Shown: positions 17,552 through 26,968 of the stretch, piece after piece | How the letters are laid out: the number at the start of each line of letters is the position of its first letter | Numbering within the stretch: position 1 is the stretch's first letter | NCBI RefSeq assembly: GCF_002864685.1 | Contig: NZ_NMQZ01000017.1 | Coordinates: 51,334 to 115,333 of the forward strand | DNA from: Alloalcanivorax mobilis | GTDB taxonomy: Bacteria > Pseudomonadota > Gammaproteobacteria > Pseudomonadales > Alcanivoracaceae | Length of the DNA stretch: 64,000 nt | Reading direction: 5' to 3' | Notes under the pieces: model-generated | Databases searched by the model: none | What the model saw: only the letters and a program-made list of their open reading frames with translations | What the model was told of the DNA's origin: nothing | Program-made: the position numbers and the translations under genes

Positions 17552-17664
17552 GGCGGCGTTTACTCCTTGTGGACGGTTCCGGCCGGGCTGGCGGAGGCGC
17601 GATGCGGGCTCCGCGAGCGTCTGCAGAGGCGACTATACCAGTGTTTCGTGGCAAATCGCGTTTT

Positions 17665-17678
17665 CAAACGCTTGTTTG
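17665..17678. promoter_or_regulatory. Putative PsrA box upstream of acyl-CoA dehydrogenase 1
   Basis: CAAAC-GCTT-GTTTG is a perfect match to the palindrome bound by the Pseudomonas fatty-acid repressor PsrA (CAAAC-N2-4-GTTTG). It lies ~150 bp upstream of the acyl-CoA dehydrogenase ATG (17831) and ~110 bp upstream of the divergent Trm112 gene. Control by fatty acids is inferred from the known role of PsrA. Confidence 0.5.
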
Positions 17679-17685
17679 ACTTGTG

Positions 17686-17698
17686 GGTCACAAATAGT
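17686..17698 (+). promoter_or_regulatory. Shared 13-mer upstream of acyl-CoA dehydrogenase 1
   Basis: GGTCACAAATAGT ends 133 bp before the ATG at 17831. The identical 13-mer ends 131 bp before the ATG of the second acyl-CoA dehydrogenase (21607-21619). Farther downstream both have a similar -10-like segment (CTAACATTGGCG here, CTACACTTGGCG there). It probably marks a common promoter or activator site. Confidence 0.5.
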
Positions 17699-17830
17699 GG
17701 TGGGCAGCCGCTCTGGGGCGGCGCTAACATTGGCGCCCCTGACGATGGACCCGCCCCGCCGCTGCGCACTGCTTCAGCCCTCTCGGGGCCGGTTTTCCCG
17801 CTTTCAAAACAGATTTTAGGGAGACCTGAG

Positions 17831-19627
17831 ATGCCCGATTACAAAGCTCCCCTGCGCGACATGCGCTTTGTGCTGAACGAAGTCCTGGACCTGGACGGCC
17901 ACTATGCCCGTCTTGGCCTGGAAGAGGTCAACAGCGAGCTGCTCAACGCGTTTCTCGAAGAGGGCGCCAAGTTCGCCGAAAACGAACTGTCTCCACTGAA
18001 CCGTTCCGGCGATGAGGAAGGCTGCCATTTCGAAGACACCGTGGTGACCACCCCCAAGGGTTTCAAGGAAGCCTACGCCAAGTACGTGGAAGGCGGTTGG
18101 CCGGCCATGAACGGCGATCCGGAATTCGGTGGCCAGGGTCTGCCCGGCTCCTCCAGCATTGCTATTTCCGAGATGACCGGCACCGCCAACTGGTCCTGGA
18201 GCATGTACCCGGGGCTGTCCCATGGCGCCATCGCCACCATTGAAGAGCACGGCACCGACGAGCAGAAAAACGCTTATCTGCCGAAGCTGATCAGCGGTGA
18301 ATGGACCGGCACCATGTGCCTGACCGAAGCCCACTGCGGCTCCGACCTGGGCATTCTCAAATCCAAGGCCGAACCTCAGGCCGACGGCAGCTACAAGATC
18401 AGTGGCACCAAGATCTTCATCTCCGCCGGTGAGCACGACATGGCCGAGAACATCGTGCACATCGTGCTGGCCCGCCTGCCCGGCGCGCCCCAGGGCACCA
18501 AGGGCATTTCCCTGTTCATCGTGCCCAAGTTCCTCACCGACGGGAGCGGCGGTGTTGGCGAGCGCAACGCGGTGGCCTGCGGCTCCATTGAACACAAGAT
18601 GGGGATTAAAGCTTCCGCCACCTGCGTGATGAACTTCGACGGCGCCACCGGCTACCTGATCGGGCCGGAGAACAAAGGCCTGAACTGCATGTTCACCTTT
18701 ATGAACTTCGCTCGCCTGGGCACCGCCATCCAGGGCGTGGCCGCCGCCGAGCTGGGTTTCCAGGGAGGTCTCACCTACGCCAAGGACCGCCTCGCCATGC
18801 GCAGCCTGTCCGGCCCGAAAAACCCGGACGGCCCGGCGGACCCGATCATCGTGCACCCGGACGTGCGCCGCATGCTGCTGACCAGCAAGGCGTTCGCCGA
18901 AGGCGGCCGCGCGCTGGTGTACCTGTGCGCGCAGTTGGGCGATGTGGTGAAGCTGGCCAAGGACGACAGCGAGCGCGAGGAAGCGCATGAACTGATGGCG
19001 CTGCTGACGCCGATCGCCAAGGCGTTCGTCACCGAGGTGGGCCTGGAAGCCGCCAACCACGGTGTGCAGATCTACGGCGGGCACGGTTTCGTGCGCGAAT
19101 GGGGCATGGAGCAGAACGTGCGCGATTCGCGCATCTCCACTCTCTATGAAGGCACCACCGGCATTCAGGCGCTGGACCTGCTGGGCCGCAAGATCATGAT
19201 GACCCAGGGTCAGGCGCTGCGGAATTTCACCAGGATCGTGCACCAGTTCTGTGAAGCCCAGGCCGACAACGGCGACCTCAAGGAACTGATCGAGCCGCTG
19301 GCGGCCAGCAACAAAGAGTGGGGCGAGCTGACCCAGTCGATCGGCATGCAGGCGATGCAAAACCCGGATTACGTGGGCGCCGCCTCGGTGGACTACCTGA
19401 TGTACTCCGGTTACGTGACGTTGGCCTACCTGTGGGCGCGCATGGCCGCCAAGGCTCAGGAGCAGATCGCCGCTGGCGCTGGCGACGAGGACTTCTACAA
19501 CGCCAAGATCAGCACCGCTCGTTTCTACATGAAGCGCATTCTGCCCCGTTCCGCTGGGCACAAGGGCGCCATCGAAGGCGGTCTGGAATGCATGATGGAA
19601 CTGGACGCGGAGCACTTCGCGTTCTGA
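17831..19627 (+). CDS. Acyl-CoA dehydrogenase, long form (~600 residues)
   Basis: 598 residues. The first step of beta-oxidation: FAD-dependent alpha,beta-dehydrogenation of an acyl-CoA. N-terminal MPDYKAPLRDMRFVLNEVL is typical of this long subgroup; CLTEAHCGSDLG and GTKIFISAGEHD (FAD/substrate region), then YGGHGFVREWGMEQNVRDSRISTLYEGTTGIQALDLLGRK with the catalytic-base region, and a C-terminal helical extension. ATG at 17831 after GGGAGACCTGAG. Part of a fatty-acid oxidation cluster with two enoyl-CoA hydratases and a paralogue at 21750. PsrA-like box and shared 13-mer lie upstream. Confidence 0.92.
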   Translation: MPDYKAPLRDMRFVLNEVLDLDGHYARLGLEEVNSELLNAFLEEGAKFAENELSPLNRSGDEEGCHFEDTVVTTPKGFKEAYAKYVEGGWPAMNGDPEFGGQGLPGSSSIAISEMTGTANWSWSMYPGLSHGAIATIEEHGTDEQKNAYLPKLISGEWTGTMCLTEAHCGSDLGILKSKAEPQADGSYKISGTKIFISAGEHDMAENIVHIVLARLPGAPQGTKGISLFIVPKFLTDGSGGVGERNAVACGSIEHKMGIKASATCVMNFDGATGYLIGPENKGLNCMFTFMNFARLGTAIQGVAAAELGFQGGLTYAKDRLAMRSLSGPKNPDGPADPIIVHPDVRRMLLTSKAFAEGGRALVYLCAQLGDVVKLAKDDSEREEAHELMALLTPIAKAFVTEVGLEAANHGVQIYGGHGFVREWGMEQNVRDSRISTLYEGTTGIQALDLLGRKIMMTQGQALRNFTRIVHQFCEAQADNGDLKELIEPLAASNKEWGELTQSIGMQAMQNPDYVGAASVDYLMYSGYVTLAYLWARMAAKAQEQIAAGAGDEDFYNAKISTARFYMKRILPRSAGHKGAIEGGLECMMELDAEHFAF

Positions 19628-19673
19628 TCCTGGAAAGCGCCAGGGTCACATGCCGGCTTTTCGGACCGGTTCC

Positions 19674-19940
19674 CTCTCCGCTTGCGGGAGAGGGGCAGGG
19701 AGAGGAGTAAGGTCCGTTCGGCGCGTTAGCCGCGTTGGATTGATCGTCTCCCCCTCTCCCCAACCCCTCTCCCGCCAGGGGAGAGGGGCTTCAGCCGCGA
19801 CGCCTACGTCTTGCCGTTCATGGCCGCCAGCATGGCCTTGGATTGATCGTTTCCCCCTCTCCCCAACCTCTCTCCCGCCAGGGGAGAGGGGCTTCAGCCG
19901 CGACGCCTACGTCTTACCGTTCATGGCCGCCAGCATGGCC
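19674..19940. repeat. [13 protein letters not shown] palindromes with ~101-bp tandem duplication
   Basis: Between the convergent acyl-CoA dehydrogenase and enoyl-CoA hydratase genes lie three CCCTCTCCC/GGGAGAGGG hairpins (near 19674, 19764, 19867). The last two belong to a tandem duplication of about 101 bp (19738-19838 and 19839-19940), which differ at a handful of bases. Each copy contains the hairpin plus the last ~15 codons of the hydratase gene, so a relic of its C-terminus (ending NGKT-stop) lies downstream of the real one. The hairpins are probably terminators or a dispersed repeat. Confidence 0.8.
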
Positions 19941-20737
19941 TTGAGTTGTTGTTTGAAGTCCTCGCGGTGCAGGCTCTGTTCCATGATCGGGTAGTAGTCG
20001 TCCACCGCTTCGTCCAGGTTCTGCATCAGGCCGTGCCAGATCTGCCGTTTGATGGTGGCCAGCGACCAGGCCGTGGTGCTCTCGGCGACGCCGTGGGCGT
20101 AGTCGATGACCGAATCCAGGAAACGTTCTTGCGGGTAGGTGCGGTTGATCAGGCCCACGGCGGCGGCTTCGTCGCCGGGCATCGGCCGCGAGGAGAACAG
20201 CAGATCGGCGGCGACGTGGGGCGACGCCGCCCGCGACACTATCCAGGGCAGGGCCATCTCGCCGATCAAGCCGAGCCGGGAAAACGCGGCGCACAGTTTC
20301 GCCTGCGGGGTGGCGAAGCGGAGGTCGCAGAACATGGCCAGGGCGAAGCCGGAGCCGGCGGCCGGGCCGTTGATCGCGGCGATGATCGGCTTGGGAATTT
20401 GCGCCAGATAGGAATAGCGGTCGTCGAAGCCCGCGGGCAGCGCCAGGCCGTTTTCAATTTCTGGTCGCGGACGTTCCATGGGCAGGTCGATCTCGCCGCC
20501 GGCGGCCCAGCGTTTCAGGCGGTCGATGTCGGCGCCGGCGCAGAACGCCTTGCCGGCGCCGGTGAGCACGATCACCCGCACGGCGTCGTCGGCGGCGCAG
20601 TCATTGAGAGCCTCCAGCAGGCTGTCCCATAACGGCTGGGTCATGGCATTGCCGTGTTGCGGGCGGTTGAGGGTCAGGGTGGCGACGCCCCGGTCGAAGT
20701 CCTTGAGCACCAGAGGTGTGTTTTTATCGTTGCTCAT
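19907..20737 (-). CDS. Enoyl-CoA hydratase/isomerase family protein (second gene of pair)
   Basis: 276 residues, crotonase fold. Oxyanion-hole segments are VLTGAGKAFCAGADIDRLKRW and AAINGPAAGSGFALAMFCDLRFA; GEMALPWIVSR sits where the hydratase/isomerase acidic residues occur. It hydrates or isomerises enoyl-CoA in beta-oxidation. The ATG overlaps the stop of the preceding crotonase gene (20734-20737), so the two are coupled. The last 15 codons are repeated downstream as a relic. Long C-terminal helix ending LAAMNGKT. Confidence 0.9.
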   Translation of the reverse strand: MSNDKNTPLVLKDFDRGVATLTLNRPQHGNAMTQPLWDSLLEALNDCAADDAVRVIVLTGAGKAFCAGADIDRLKRWAAGGEIDLPMERPRPEIENGLALPAGFDDRYSYLAQIPKPIIAAINGPAAGSGFALAMFCDLRFATPQAKLCAAFSRLGLIGEMALPWIVSRAASPHVAADLLFSSRPMPGDEAAAVGLINRTYPQERFLDSVIDYAHGVAESTTAWSLATIKRQIWHGLMQNLDEAVDDYYPIMEQSLHREDFKQQLKAMLAAMNGKT

Positions 20738-21444
20738 GTTGTCTTCCTTTGCTGTTCGAGCAGCCCGTTGATGGCGCGGATTTCCACGTCGAAGCGCTCG
20801 TTGATGTCCGCTTCCAGCGGGCGCCGGATCAGCGCCTTGGTGGTGCGTACCGCGTCCGCCGGCAGTTCCGCGAAGCGCTTAAGCCAGTCGCCGGCCCGCT
20901 GCTCAAGCGCCTCGCCGTCGCCGACCTTGATGCCCAGGCCGAGGGCGTCGATCTCGCCGGCCTCCACCTTGCGGCCGGTGAGCAGAATGTCCATGGCGCG
21001 GCTGATGCCCAGGCGTTCGGGCAGCAGCCGCGAGGAGGCGCCCTCCGGGGCGATGCCCAGCGGCACGAACGGGAATTTCAGGAAGGCGGCGTCGCTGCAC
21101 AGCACCAGATCGCAATGCAGCAGCAGGGTGGCGCCGACCCCGACCGCGCCGCCCTGCACGGCGGCGATCACCGGTACCGGCGCGGCCGCCAGCGCGGTGA
21201 AGAAGCGCAGCACCGGGCCGTCGTCGGGCTGCGGCCATTCGGTCTCGAACTCATCCAGCCGGTTGCCGGCGCAGAACACCGTGCCGGTGGCGCGGATCAG
21301 CACCGCTCTCAAGGTGGGGTCTTTGGCGGCGGTGCTCAGGGCGCCGGCGAGGCGGGTGTAGTCGGCCACGCCCAGGGCGTTGCGGCGTTCCGGTTCGTCG
21401 AAGGTGACGGTGAGAACGCCGTTGCTGGTGTCGATATGAACCAT
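20734..21444 (-). CDS. Enoyl-CoA hydratase/isomerase family protein (first gene of pair)
   Basis: 236 residues, shorter than its neighbour. VLIRATGTVFCAGNRLDEF and AAVQGGAVGVGATLLLHCDLVLCSDAAFLKFPFVPLGIAPEGASS show the crotonase oxyanion loops; PEGAS resembles the delta3,delta2-enoyl-CoA isomerase pattern, so an isomerase acting on unsaturated fatty acids is possible. ATG at 21444. Coupled to the second crotonase by a 4-bp overlap. Divergent from acyl-CoA dehydrogenase 2 across 305 bp of promoter DNA. Confidence 0.88.
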   Translation of the reverse strand: MVHIDTSNGVLTVTFDEPERRNALGVADYTRLAGALSTAAKDPTLRAVLIRATGTVFCAGNRLDEFETEWPQPDDGPVLRFFTALAAAPVPVIAAVQGGAVGVGATLLLHCDLVLCSDAAFLKFPFVPLGIAPEGASSRLLPERLGISRAMDILLTGRKVEAGEIDALGLGIKVGDGEALEQRAGDWLKRFAELPADAVRTTKALIRRPLEADINERFDVEIRAINGLLEQQRKTT

Positions 21445-21606
21445 AAGGGACCTGAGCGATAGTGGCGGGTGCCGAGCGGCGGCGAAACAGCCCGGTTGTT
21501 CTTCAGGAGCACCCCAGAATACGGGATAACCGGCCGTGAAATAAACCGGGCCGGGCCAGACGCGGCGGGCATCTGGCGGCGGCTTTCAGGGGCGCCATGA
21601 ACGGCT

Positions 21607-21619
21607 GGTCACAAATAGT
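21607..21619 (+). promoter_or_regulatory. Shared 13-mer upstream of acyl-CoA dehydrogenase 2
   Basis: GGTCACAAATAGT, identical to 17686-17698, ends 131 bp before the ATG at 21750. TTCAAC and TACACT follow at 17-bp spacing as a possible -35/-10 pair. The remainder of the 21445-21749 gap holds no gene. Confidence 0.5.
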
Positions 21620-21749
21620 CTTTCAACCGGGATGCCCGGCTGACTACACTTGGCGTCCCGTTTTTCCGGGGCAGGCGGCCGCTCCGCCGCTCCGATTGCC
21701 CTTTTCCGCGCCGATTCGCGGGCCAACCTGCCAGACTCGGGAGACAGAC

Positions 21750-23525
21750 ATGGCGACGTTCAAAGCCCCCCTGGAAGACATGCGTTTTGTGCTCAACGAG
21801 GTGTTCGAAGCGGACACTCTGTGGGCTTCCATGAGCGCCACCGCCGAGATCACCCGGGACCTCTCCGATGCCATTCTCGACGAGGCCGGCAAGATGGTGG
21901 AGAACCTGCTGTTCCCGCTCAACCGGGAAGGCGATGAGCAGGGCTGCCACTTCGACAACGGCGAAGTGACCACCCCGGATGGCTTCAAGGAAGCGTTCAA
22001 GACCTACGCCGGGAACGGCTGGAGCGCGTTTTCCGGCAACCCGGAATTCGGTGGCCAGGGGATGCCCAAATCCCTGGCGGTGCTGTTCGAGGAAATGATG
22101 CACAGCGCCAATTCCTCGTTCGCGCTGTACCCGGCGCTGACCAACGGCGCCACCCTGTGCCTGGATGCCCACGCCAGCGATGAACTCAAGCAGGCCTACC
22201 TGCCCAAGCTGTACAGCGGCGAGTGGAGCGGCACCATGTGTCTCACCGAGCCGCACAGTGGCACCGATCTGGGCATCATGCGCAGCAAGGCAATCCCGGA
22301 CGGCAACGGCGCCTACGATATTTCCGGCACCAAGATTTTCATCACCGGCGGCGAGCACGACATGGTGGAGAACATCATCCATCTGGTGCTGGCCAAATTG
22401 CCGGACGCGCCGGCCGGCTCGAAAGGCATTTCCCTGTTTCTGGTGCCCAAGTTCCTGCCCGACGCGAACGGCAATGCGGGCGAACGCAACGGCGTGGCCG
22501 CCGGCTCCATCGAGCACAAGATGGGCATCAAAGGTTCCGCCACCTGCGTGCTGAACTTCGACAACGCCAAGGGCTGGCTGATCGGCGAAGCCAATCAGGG
22601 GCTGGCGTGCATGTTCACGATGATGAACTACGAGCGCCTGTCGATTGGCATTCAGGGTCTGGGCCTGGGCGAGGTGAGCTACCAGAGCGCGGTGGATTAC
22701 GCCCGTGACCGTTTGCAAGGCCGCGCCGCCAGCGGTGTGAAGAATGAAGCCGGCAATGCCGATCCGATCATCGTGCACGGCGACGTGCGCCGCATGCTGC
22801 TGACCATGCGCGCCCTCAACGAAGGCGGCCGCGCGCTCTCCGCTTATGTGGGCATGGAGCTGGACAAGGCCAAGTTCTCTGAAAACGACGAAGAACAAAA
22901 GGCAGCCCAGGATCGCGTCGCGCTGCTCACGCCGATCGCCAAGGCGTTCTTCACCGACCGTGGCTTTGAAACCACGGTGATTGGGCAGCAGGTGTTCGGC
23001 GGCCACGGTTATGTGCGCGAATGGGGCATGGAGCAGTTCGTGCGTGACGCCCGCATCGCGCAGATCTACGAGGGCACCAATGGCATCCAGGCGCTCGACC
23101 TGGCCGGCCGTAAGGTGACTCGCAATGGTGGCCAGTACGTAGCTGCTTTTCTGGCCGACGTGCGCGCCTGGATCGACGAGCAGGCCGATGCCCCGGGGCT
23201 GGACGGCGTGGCCGAAAAACTGGTCGCCGCCGTTGATCTGCTCGAGGCCACCACCGCCGAACTGCTGCGCCAGGCCGGTGACAATCCGGACGCGGTCAAC
23301 GCCAACGCGGTGGAGTATCTCGACCTGTTCGGCTACGTCACCTACGCCTGGCTGTGGGCGCGCATGATGGTCACCGCCGCCGGCCGCGACGACGATTTCG
23401 GCCGCGCCAAACTGAACACCGGCCGTTTTTACTTCGAGCGCCTGTTGCCCCGTGCCGGCGCCCTGGCCGAGCAGATCAAAGCCGGCGCCGACACCATGAT
23501 GAGCCTGGACGCGGATCTGTTCTGA
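21750..23525 (+). CDS. Acyl-CoA dehydrogenase, long form, paralogue 2
   Basis: 591 residues, clearly a paralogue of the gene at 17831: same N-terminus type (MATFKAPLEDMRFVLNEVFE), CLTEPHSGTDLG, GTKIFITGGEHD, FGGHGYVREWGMEQFVRDARIAQIYEGTNGIQALDLAGRK. It catalyses FAD-dependent dehydrogenation of acyl-CoA. Differences in the N-terminal and acyl-binding region suggest another chain-length preference; which one cannot be read. ATG at 21750 after GGGAGACAGAC. Followed by a strong GC hairpin. Confidence 0.92.
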   Translation: MATFKAPLEDMRFVLNEVFEADTLWASMSATAEITRDLSDAILDEAGKMVENLLFPLNREGDEQGCHFDNGEVTTPDGFKEAFKTYAGNGWSAFSGNPEFGGQGMPKSLAVLFEEMMHSANSSFALYPALTNGATLCLDAHASDELKQAYLPKLYSGEWSGTMCLTEPHSGTDLGIMRSKAIPDGNGAYDISGTKIFITGGEHDMVENIIHLVLAKLPDAPAGSKGISLFLVPKFLPDANGNAGERNGVAAGSIEHKMGIKGSATCVLNFDNAKGWLIGEANQGLACMFTMMNYERLSIGIQGLGLGEVSYQSAVDYARDRLQGRAASGVKNEAGNADPIIVHGDVRRMLLTMRALNEGGRALSAYVGMELDKAKFSENDEEQKAAQDRVALLTPIAKAFFTDRGFETTVIGQQVFGGHGYVREWGMEQFVRDARIAQIYEGTNGIQALDLAGRKVTRNGGQYVAAFLADVRAWIDEQADAPGLDGVAEKLVAAVDLLEATTAELLRQAGDNPDAVNANAVEYLDLFGYVTYAWLWARMMVTAAGRDDDFGRAKLNTGRFYFERLLPRAGALAEQIKAGADTMMSLDADLF

Positions 23526-23547
23526 ATCCGCATGGCAGGGTTTGCCT

Positions 23548-23573
23548 GGCCCCGGGCTTGTCAGCCCGGGGCC
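23548..23573. terminator. Hairpin after acyl-CoA dehydrogenase 2
   Basis: GGCCCCGGGCT - TGTC - AGCCCGGGGCC is an 11-bp perfect stem 23 bp after the stop codon. No T-run follows, so it is either a weak intrinsic terminator or an mRNA-end stabiliser. The rest of the 248-bp gap to the carboxylesterase shows only AT-rich promoter-like sequence. Confidence 0.5.
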
Positions 23574-23773
23574 GTTCTGGAGAGCTCGCCCCTCTGGCCG
23601 CCTTTCCTTTTCGATAGTAATCTCTAACGTGTTGTTTTTTATGGGTTTTATCGATCCATGGTGGCGCCCGGTGGACAGTTCCCTCTCCACTTCTTACTAT
23701 TTCTCTTGTGAGTGAGTATCTTCCGGCGGATGCCCGCCGGCTGCGCGTATTAATCCAACAAGAGAGAGCGCTT

Positions 23774-25447
23774 ATGTTTGCAAAAAAATCCGCCATCGTT
23801 ACCGGCCTGCTGCTGAGCGCGCTGGTGTCGATGCTCGCCTCGTGTTCCGACGACCACGACAATGACAACGATGCCGCCGCCCGGCCAGAGGTGGAGGTGC
23901 GACAGGGCCGGCTGGCCGGCACCTATGCCGGCGATCTGTCGGTGTTCAAGGGCATTCCCTACGCCGCGCCCCCGGTGGGTGAGCGGCGCTGGCGCGAGCC
24001 GGCGGCCGCCGAGGCCTGGCAGGGCGTGCGTGACGCCTCTGAATTCGGCCCGGCTTGCGTGCAACCGGAGGTGGCCGAGACCAGCCTCTATCGCGACCCT
24101 CTTCCGTCAATGAGCGAGGATTGTCTGACGCTGAATGTGTGGGCGCCGAACGACACCACCGATTTGCCGGTGATCGTTTGGATTCACGGCGGTTCCTTGC
24201 GCATCGGCGGCAGTGCTCAGCCGATGTTCGACGGCGCGCGGCTGGCGCAAGCCGGGGCGGTGATCGTCTCCATCAACTACCGCCTGGGGGTGCTGGGCTG
24301 GCTGGCGCTGGCGGAGCTCAGCGCTGAATCCGCGCAGGGGGTGTCGGGCAATTATGGCCTGCTCGATCAGATCCAGGCGCTGCGCTGGGTGCGCGACAAC
24401 ATCGACCGCTTCGGCGGCGATCCGGGCAACGTCACCATCATGGGCGAATCCGCCGGCGCCTTTAGCGTCAGCTTCCTGCTCACCAGCCCCCCGGCGCGCG
24501 GGCTGTTCCAGAAGGCGATTTCCGAAAGCGCCAACACCCGCTCCTTACCGATGCTGGCGACGGTGGCGAACGGCCTGCCATCGGCGCAGCAGCATGGCGA
24601 AGCGGTGATGGAGGAGGCCGGCGTAAACAATCTGAGCGAGCTCCGGGCCCTGGACGCGGACCAGTTGGTGGCGATCGGCCAACAAGCCGGCTTCAGCCCG
24701 GAAGGCACCATTGACGGCTGGGCGCTGCCCGACCAGCTGGTGGCGGTGTTCGATGCCGGCGAGCAGGCGAGGGTGCCGCTGCTGGCCGGCTTCAATGAAG
24801 GCGAAGTACGCTCCCAGCGGGCGCTGATCGCGCCGCCGGCGGCCGACGAAGCCAGCTACGAGAACACCATCACGGAACTCTACGGCGATCTTGCCGGGGA
24901 TTTCCTGGCGTTGTACCCGGCCTCGGACATGGACTACAGCACCATGGCGACGGCCCGCGACGCCATCTACGGCTGGGCCACCGAGCGCATGGTGCGCAAG
25001 CAGACCGAGGTGGGCGTGCCGGCCTATCTGTATCGCTTCGACCATTGCTACCCGGCGGCGCGGGAGCGGGACCTGTGCGCCTTCCACGCCAGCGAGCTGC
25101 CGTTTGTGTTCGGCCAGGTGGGCGAGCAGGCGCGGCTGTCGGAAAACTGGCCCCGCCCGGACGGCGAAGAGCAGCGCGAATTGTCGGAAGCCATGATCGA
25201 CTACTGGGTCTCTTTCGCGGCAACGGGCCAGCCCGCCCACGCCGGTGCGGCTCAGTGGAATCAATACGGGACCGACGAAAATTACCTGCGCTTCGCCGAT
25301 CAACCGATCGCCGACACGGATCTTCAGCCGGGCATGTTCGAGTTGCAGGAAGAGGTGGTAAGGCGCCGCCGGCTCGCCGGGCAGCAATGGTTTATCAATG
25401 TGGGGCTGCTCGCCAACCCGGTGCCCGACGCGCAGGGAAATCTTTAG
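23774..25447 (+). CDS. Carboxylesterase type B, lipoprotein
   Basis: 557 residues. A lipoprotein signal peptide with lipobox MLASC (Cys24) is followed by an Asp/Asn-rich linker. The type-B esterase domain shows FKGIPYAAPPVGERRW, the SEDCLTLNVWAP motif, IHGGSLRIGG (oxyanion), and the nucleophile elbow GESAGAFS; GFNEGEVR and FHASELPFVFG hold the likely Glu and His. Anchored in the inner or outer membrane, it would hydrolyse esters outside the cytoplasm. ATG at 23774 after AGAGAGAGCG. Heptad cassette C begins within 10 bp of its stop codon. Confidence 0.9.
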   Translation: MFAKKSAIVTGLLLSALVSMLASCSDDHDNDNDAAARPEVEVRQGRLAGTYAGDLSVFKGIPYAAPPVGERRWREPAAAEAWQGVRDASEFGPACVQPEVAETSLYRDPLPSMSEDCLTLNVWAPNDTTDLPVIVWIHGGSLRIGGSAQPMFDGARLAQAGAVIVSINYRLGVLGWLALAELSAESAQGVSGNYGLLDQIQALRWVRDNIDRFGGDPGNVTIMGESAGAFSVSFLLTSPPARGLFQKAISESANTRSLPMLATVANGLPSAQQHGEAVMEEAGVNNLSELRALDADQLVAIGQQAGFSPEGTIDGWALPDQLVAVFDAGEQARVPLLAGFNEGEVRSQRALIAPPAADEASYENTITELYGDLAGDFLALYPASDMDYSTMATARDAIYGWATERMVRKQTEVGVPAYLYRFDHCYPAARERDLCAFHASELPFVFGQVGEQARLSENWPRPDGEEQRELSEAMIDYWVSFAATGQPAHAGAAQWNQYGTDENYLRFADQPIADTDLQPGMFELQEEVVRRRRLAGQQWFINVGLLANPVPDAQGNL

Positions 25448-25456
25448 GGGCGGGTG

Positions 25457-25640
25457 CATGCTACAAGCTGCAAGCTGCAAGCTTAGCCCGGGGCGGAACC
25501 GGTTGGCGTGTTTCCTGGCAGGATGGCCAGTGATGGCCATGCCATCCCACCAGGAAACACTCCGGCCCTATCGGATAGGGGGTTAAGCGTGTTGCGTGCA
25601 GCGTGTAGCGCGAAGCGCGTGCGTGCCAGCGTGCAAGCGC
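25457..25640. repeat. Heptad cassette C with core hairpin
   Basis: Left arm: CAAGCTG, CAAGCTG, CAAGCTT (25464-25484). Right arm: GCGTGTT, GCGTGCA, GCGTGTA, GCGCGAA and degenerate units to 25640, where AGCGCTA overlaps the hslU stop codon. Here the two arms differ by a constant T-to-G change in the pentamer (GCTTG against GCGTG). The spacer has the core hairpin GTGTTTCCTGG (25508-25518) with CCAGGAAACAC (25550-25560), extended by paired GGATGGC/GCCATCC. Confidence 0.85.
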
Positions 25641-26968
25641 TAAAGGATATACCGACTCAGGTCGTCGTCGGCGGCGAGTTCGCCGAGGTAGCGGTCCACG
25701 GCTTGGGCGTCGAGCACCAGCGGTTTGTCGTGGTACTGGGTGGCCAGGTCGTCGGCGTCGTAGCTGATTTCTTCGAGCAGTTTTTCCATCACCGTGTGCA
25801 GGCGGCGGGCGCCGATGTTTTCGGTACGCTCGTTGACCTGCCAGGCGACTTCGGCGATGCGGCGGATGCAGTCGTCGGTGAGTTCCAGCTTGAGGCCCTC
25901 GGTCTCCAGCAGCGCTTTGTACTGCTCGGTGAGGGAGCACTTGGGCTCGGTGAGAATGCGTTCGAACTCGTCGGCGGTCAGCGCGCTCAGTTCCACGCGA
26001 ATCGGCAAGCGCCCCTGCAGTTCCGGAATCAGGTCGCTGGGCTTGGCCAGATGAAAGGCGCCGGAGGCGATGAACAGGATGTGATCGGTGTGCACCATGC
26101 CGTATTTGGTGCTCACCGTGGAGCCTTCGATCAGCGGCAGCAGGTCGCGTTGCACGCCCTCGCGGGACACGTCGGTGCCGCCGGTTTCGGAGCGCTTGGC
26201 CACTTTGTCGATTTCGTCGATAAAGACAATGCCGTGGTTCTCCACCAGATCAATGGCCTGGCCTTTCAGCTCGTCTTCGTTGACGAAGCGCGCGGCCTCT
26301 TCATCGCGCAGCAGGCGCAGGGCGTCGCGCACTTTCAGTTTCTGGGCTTTTTTGCGGCCGTTGTTGCCCATCCGTGAAAACATCTGCTGGAGCTGGCTGG
26401 TCATTTCTTCCATGCCCGGCGGCGCCATGATTTCCACGCCTTGTGGGTTGGCGCTGACCTCGACTTCGATTTCCTTGTCGTCGAGCTCGCCTTCGCGCAG
26501 TTTCTTGCGGAACAGTTGCCGGGTGTTGGAATCGGACGGTTCCTCGCCGCGGGCGGCGGGCAGCAGGGCGTCGAGCACGCGATCCTCGGCGGCGTCGCTG
26601 GCTTTATGACGCACCCGCGCCATCTCTTTCTCGCGCAGCAGTTTCACCGCCACTTCCACCAGATCGCGAATGATCGATTCCACGTCGCGGCCCACGTAGC
26701 CCACTTCGGTGAACTTGGTCGCTTCGATCTTCAGAAACGGGGCGTCGGCGAGTTTCGCCAGGCGCCGCGCGATCTCGGTTTTGCCGACCCCGGTGGGGCC
26801 GATCATCAGAATGTTCTTGGGTGCCACTTCGGCGCGCATCTCCTCGGGGAGCTGCATGCGGCGCCAGCGGTTGCGCAGAGCCAGGGCCACCGCCTTTTTG
26901 GCGTCTTCCTGGCCAACGATATGGCGGTTCAGTTCGCTGACGATTTCACGGGGGGTCAGGGAAGCCAC
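25640..26968 (-). CDS. hslU: ATP-dependent protease ATPase subunit HslU
   Basis: 442 residues, standard HslU (ClpY) length. The AAA+ unfoldase feeds substrates to HslV. N-terminal [17 protein letters not shown], Walker [10 protein letters not shown] (57-65), the I-domain in the middle, Walker [10 protein letters not shown], and sensor/C-terminal residues [12 protein letters not shown] (the tail inserts into HslV) are all present. The start is GTG at 26968, overlapping the hslV stop by one base (TAGTG). Heptad cassette C overlaps its stop codon. Confidence 0.96.
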   Translation of the reverse strand: MASLTPREIVSELNRHIVGQEDAKKAVALALRNRWRRMQLPEEMRAEVAPKNILMIGPTGVGKTEIARRLAKLADAPFLKIEATKFTEVGYVGRDVESIIRDLVEVAVKLLREKEMARVRHKASDAAEDRVLDALLPAARGEEPSDSNTRQLFRKKLREGELDDKEIEVEVSANPQGVEIMAPPGMEEMTSQLQQMFSRMGNNGRKKAQKLKVRDALRLLRDEEAARFVNEDELKGQAIDLVENHGIVFIDEIDKVAKRSETGGTDVSREGVQRDLLPLIEGSTVSTKYGMVHTDHILFIASGAFHLAKPSDLIPELQGRLPIRVELSALTADEFERILTEPKCSLTEQYKALLETEGLKLELTDDCIRRIAEVAWQVNERTENIGARRLHTVMEKLLEEISYDADDLATQYHDKPLVLDAQAVDRYLGELAADDDLSRYIL

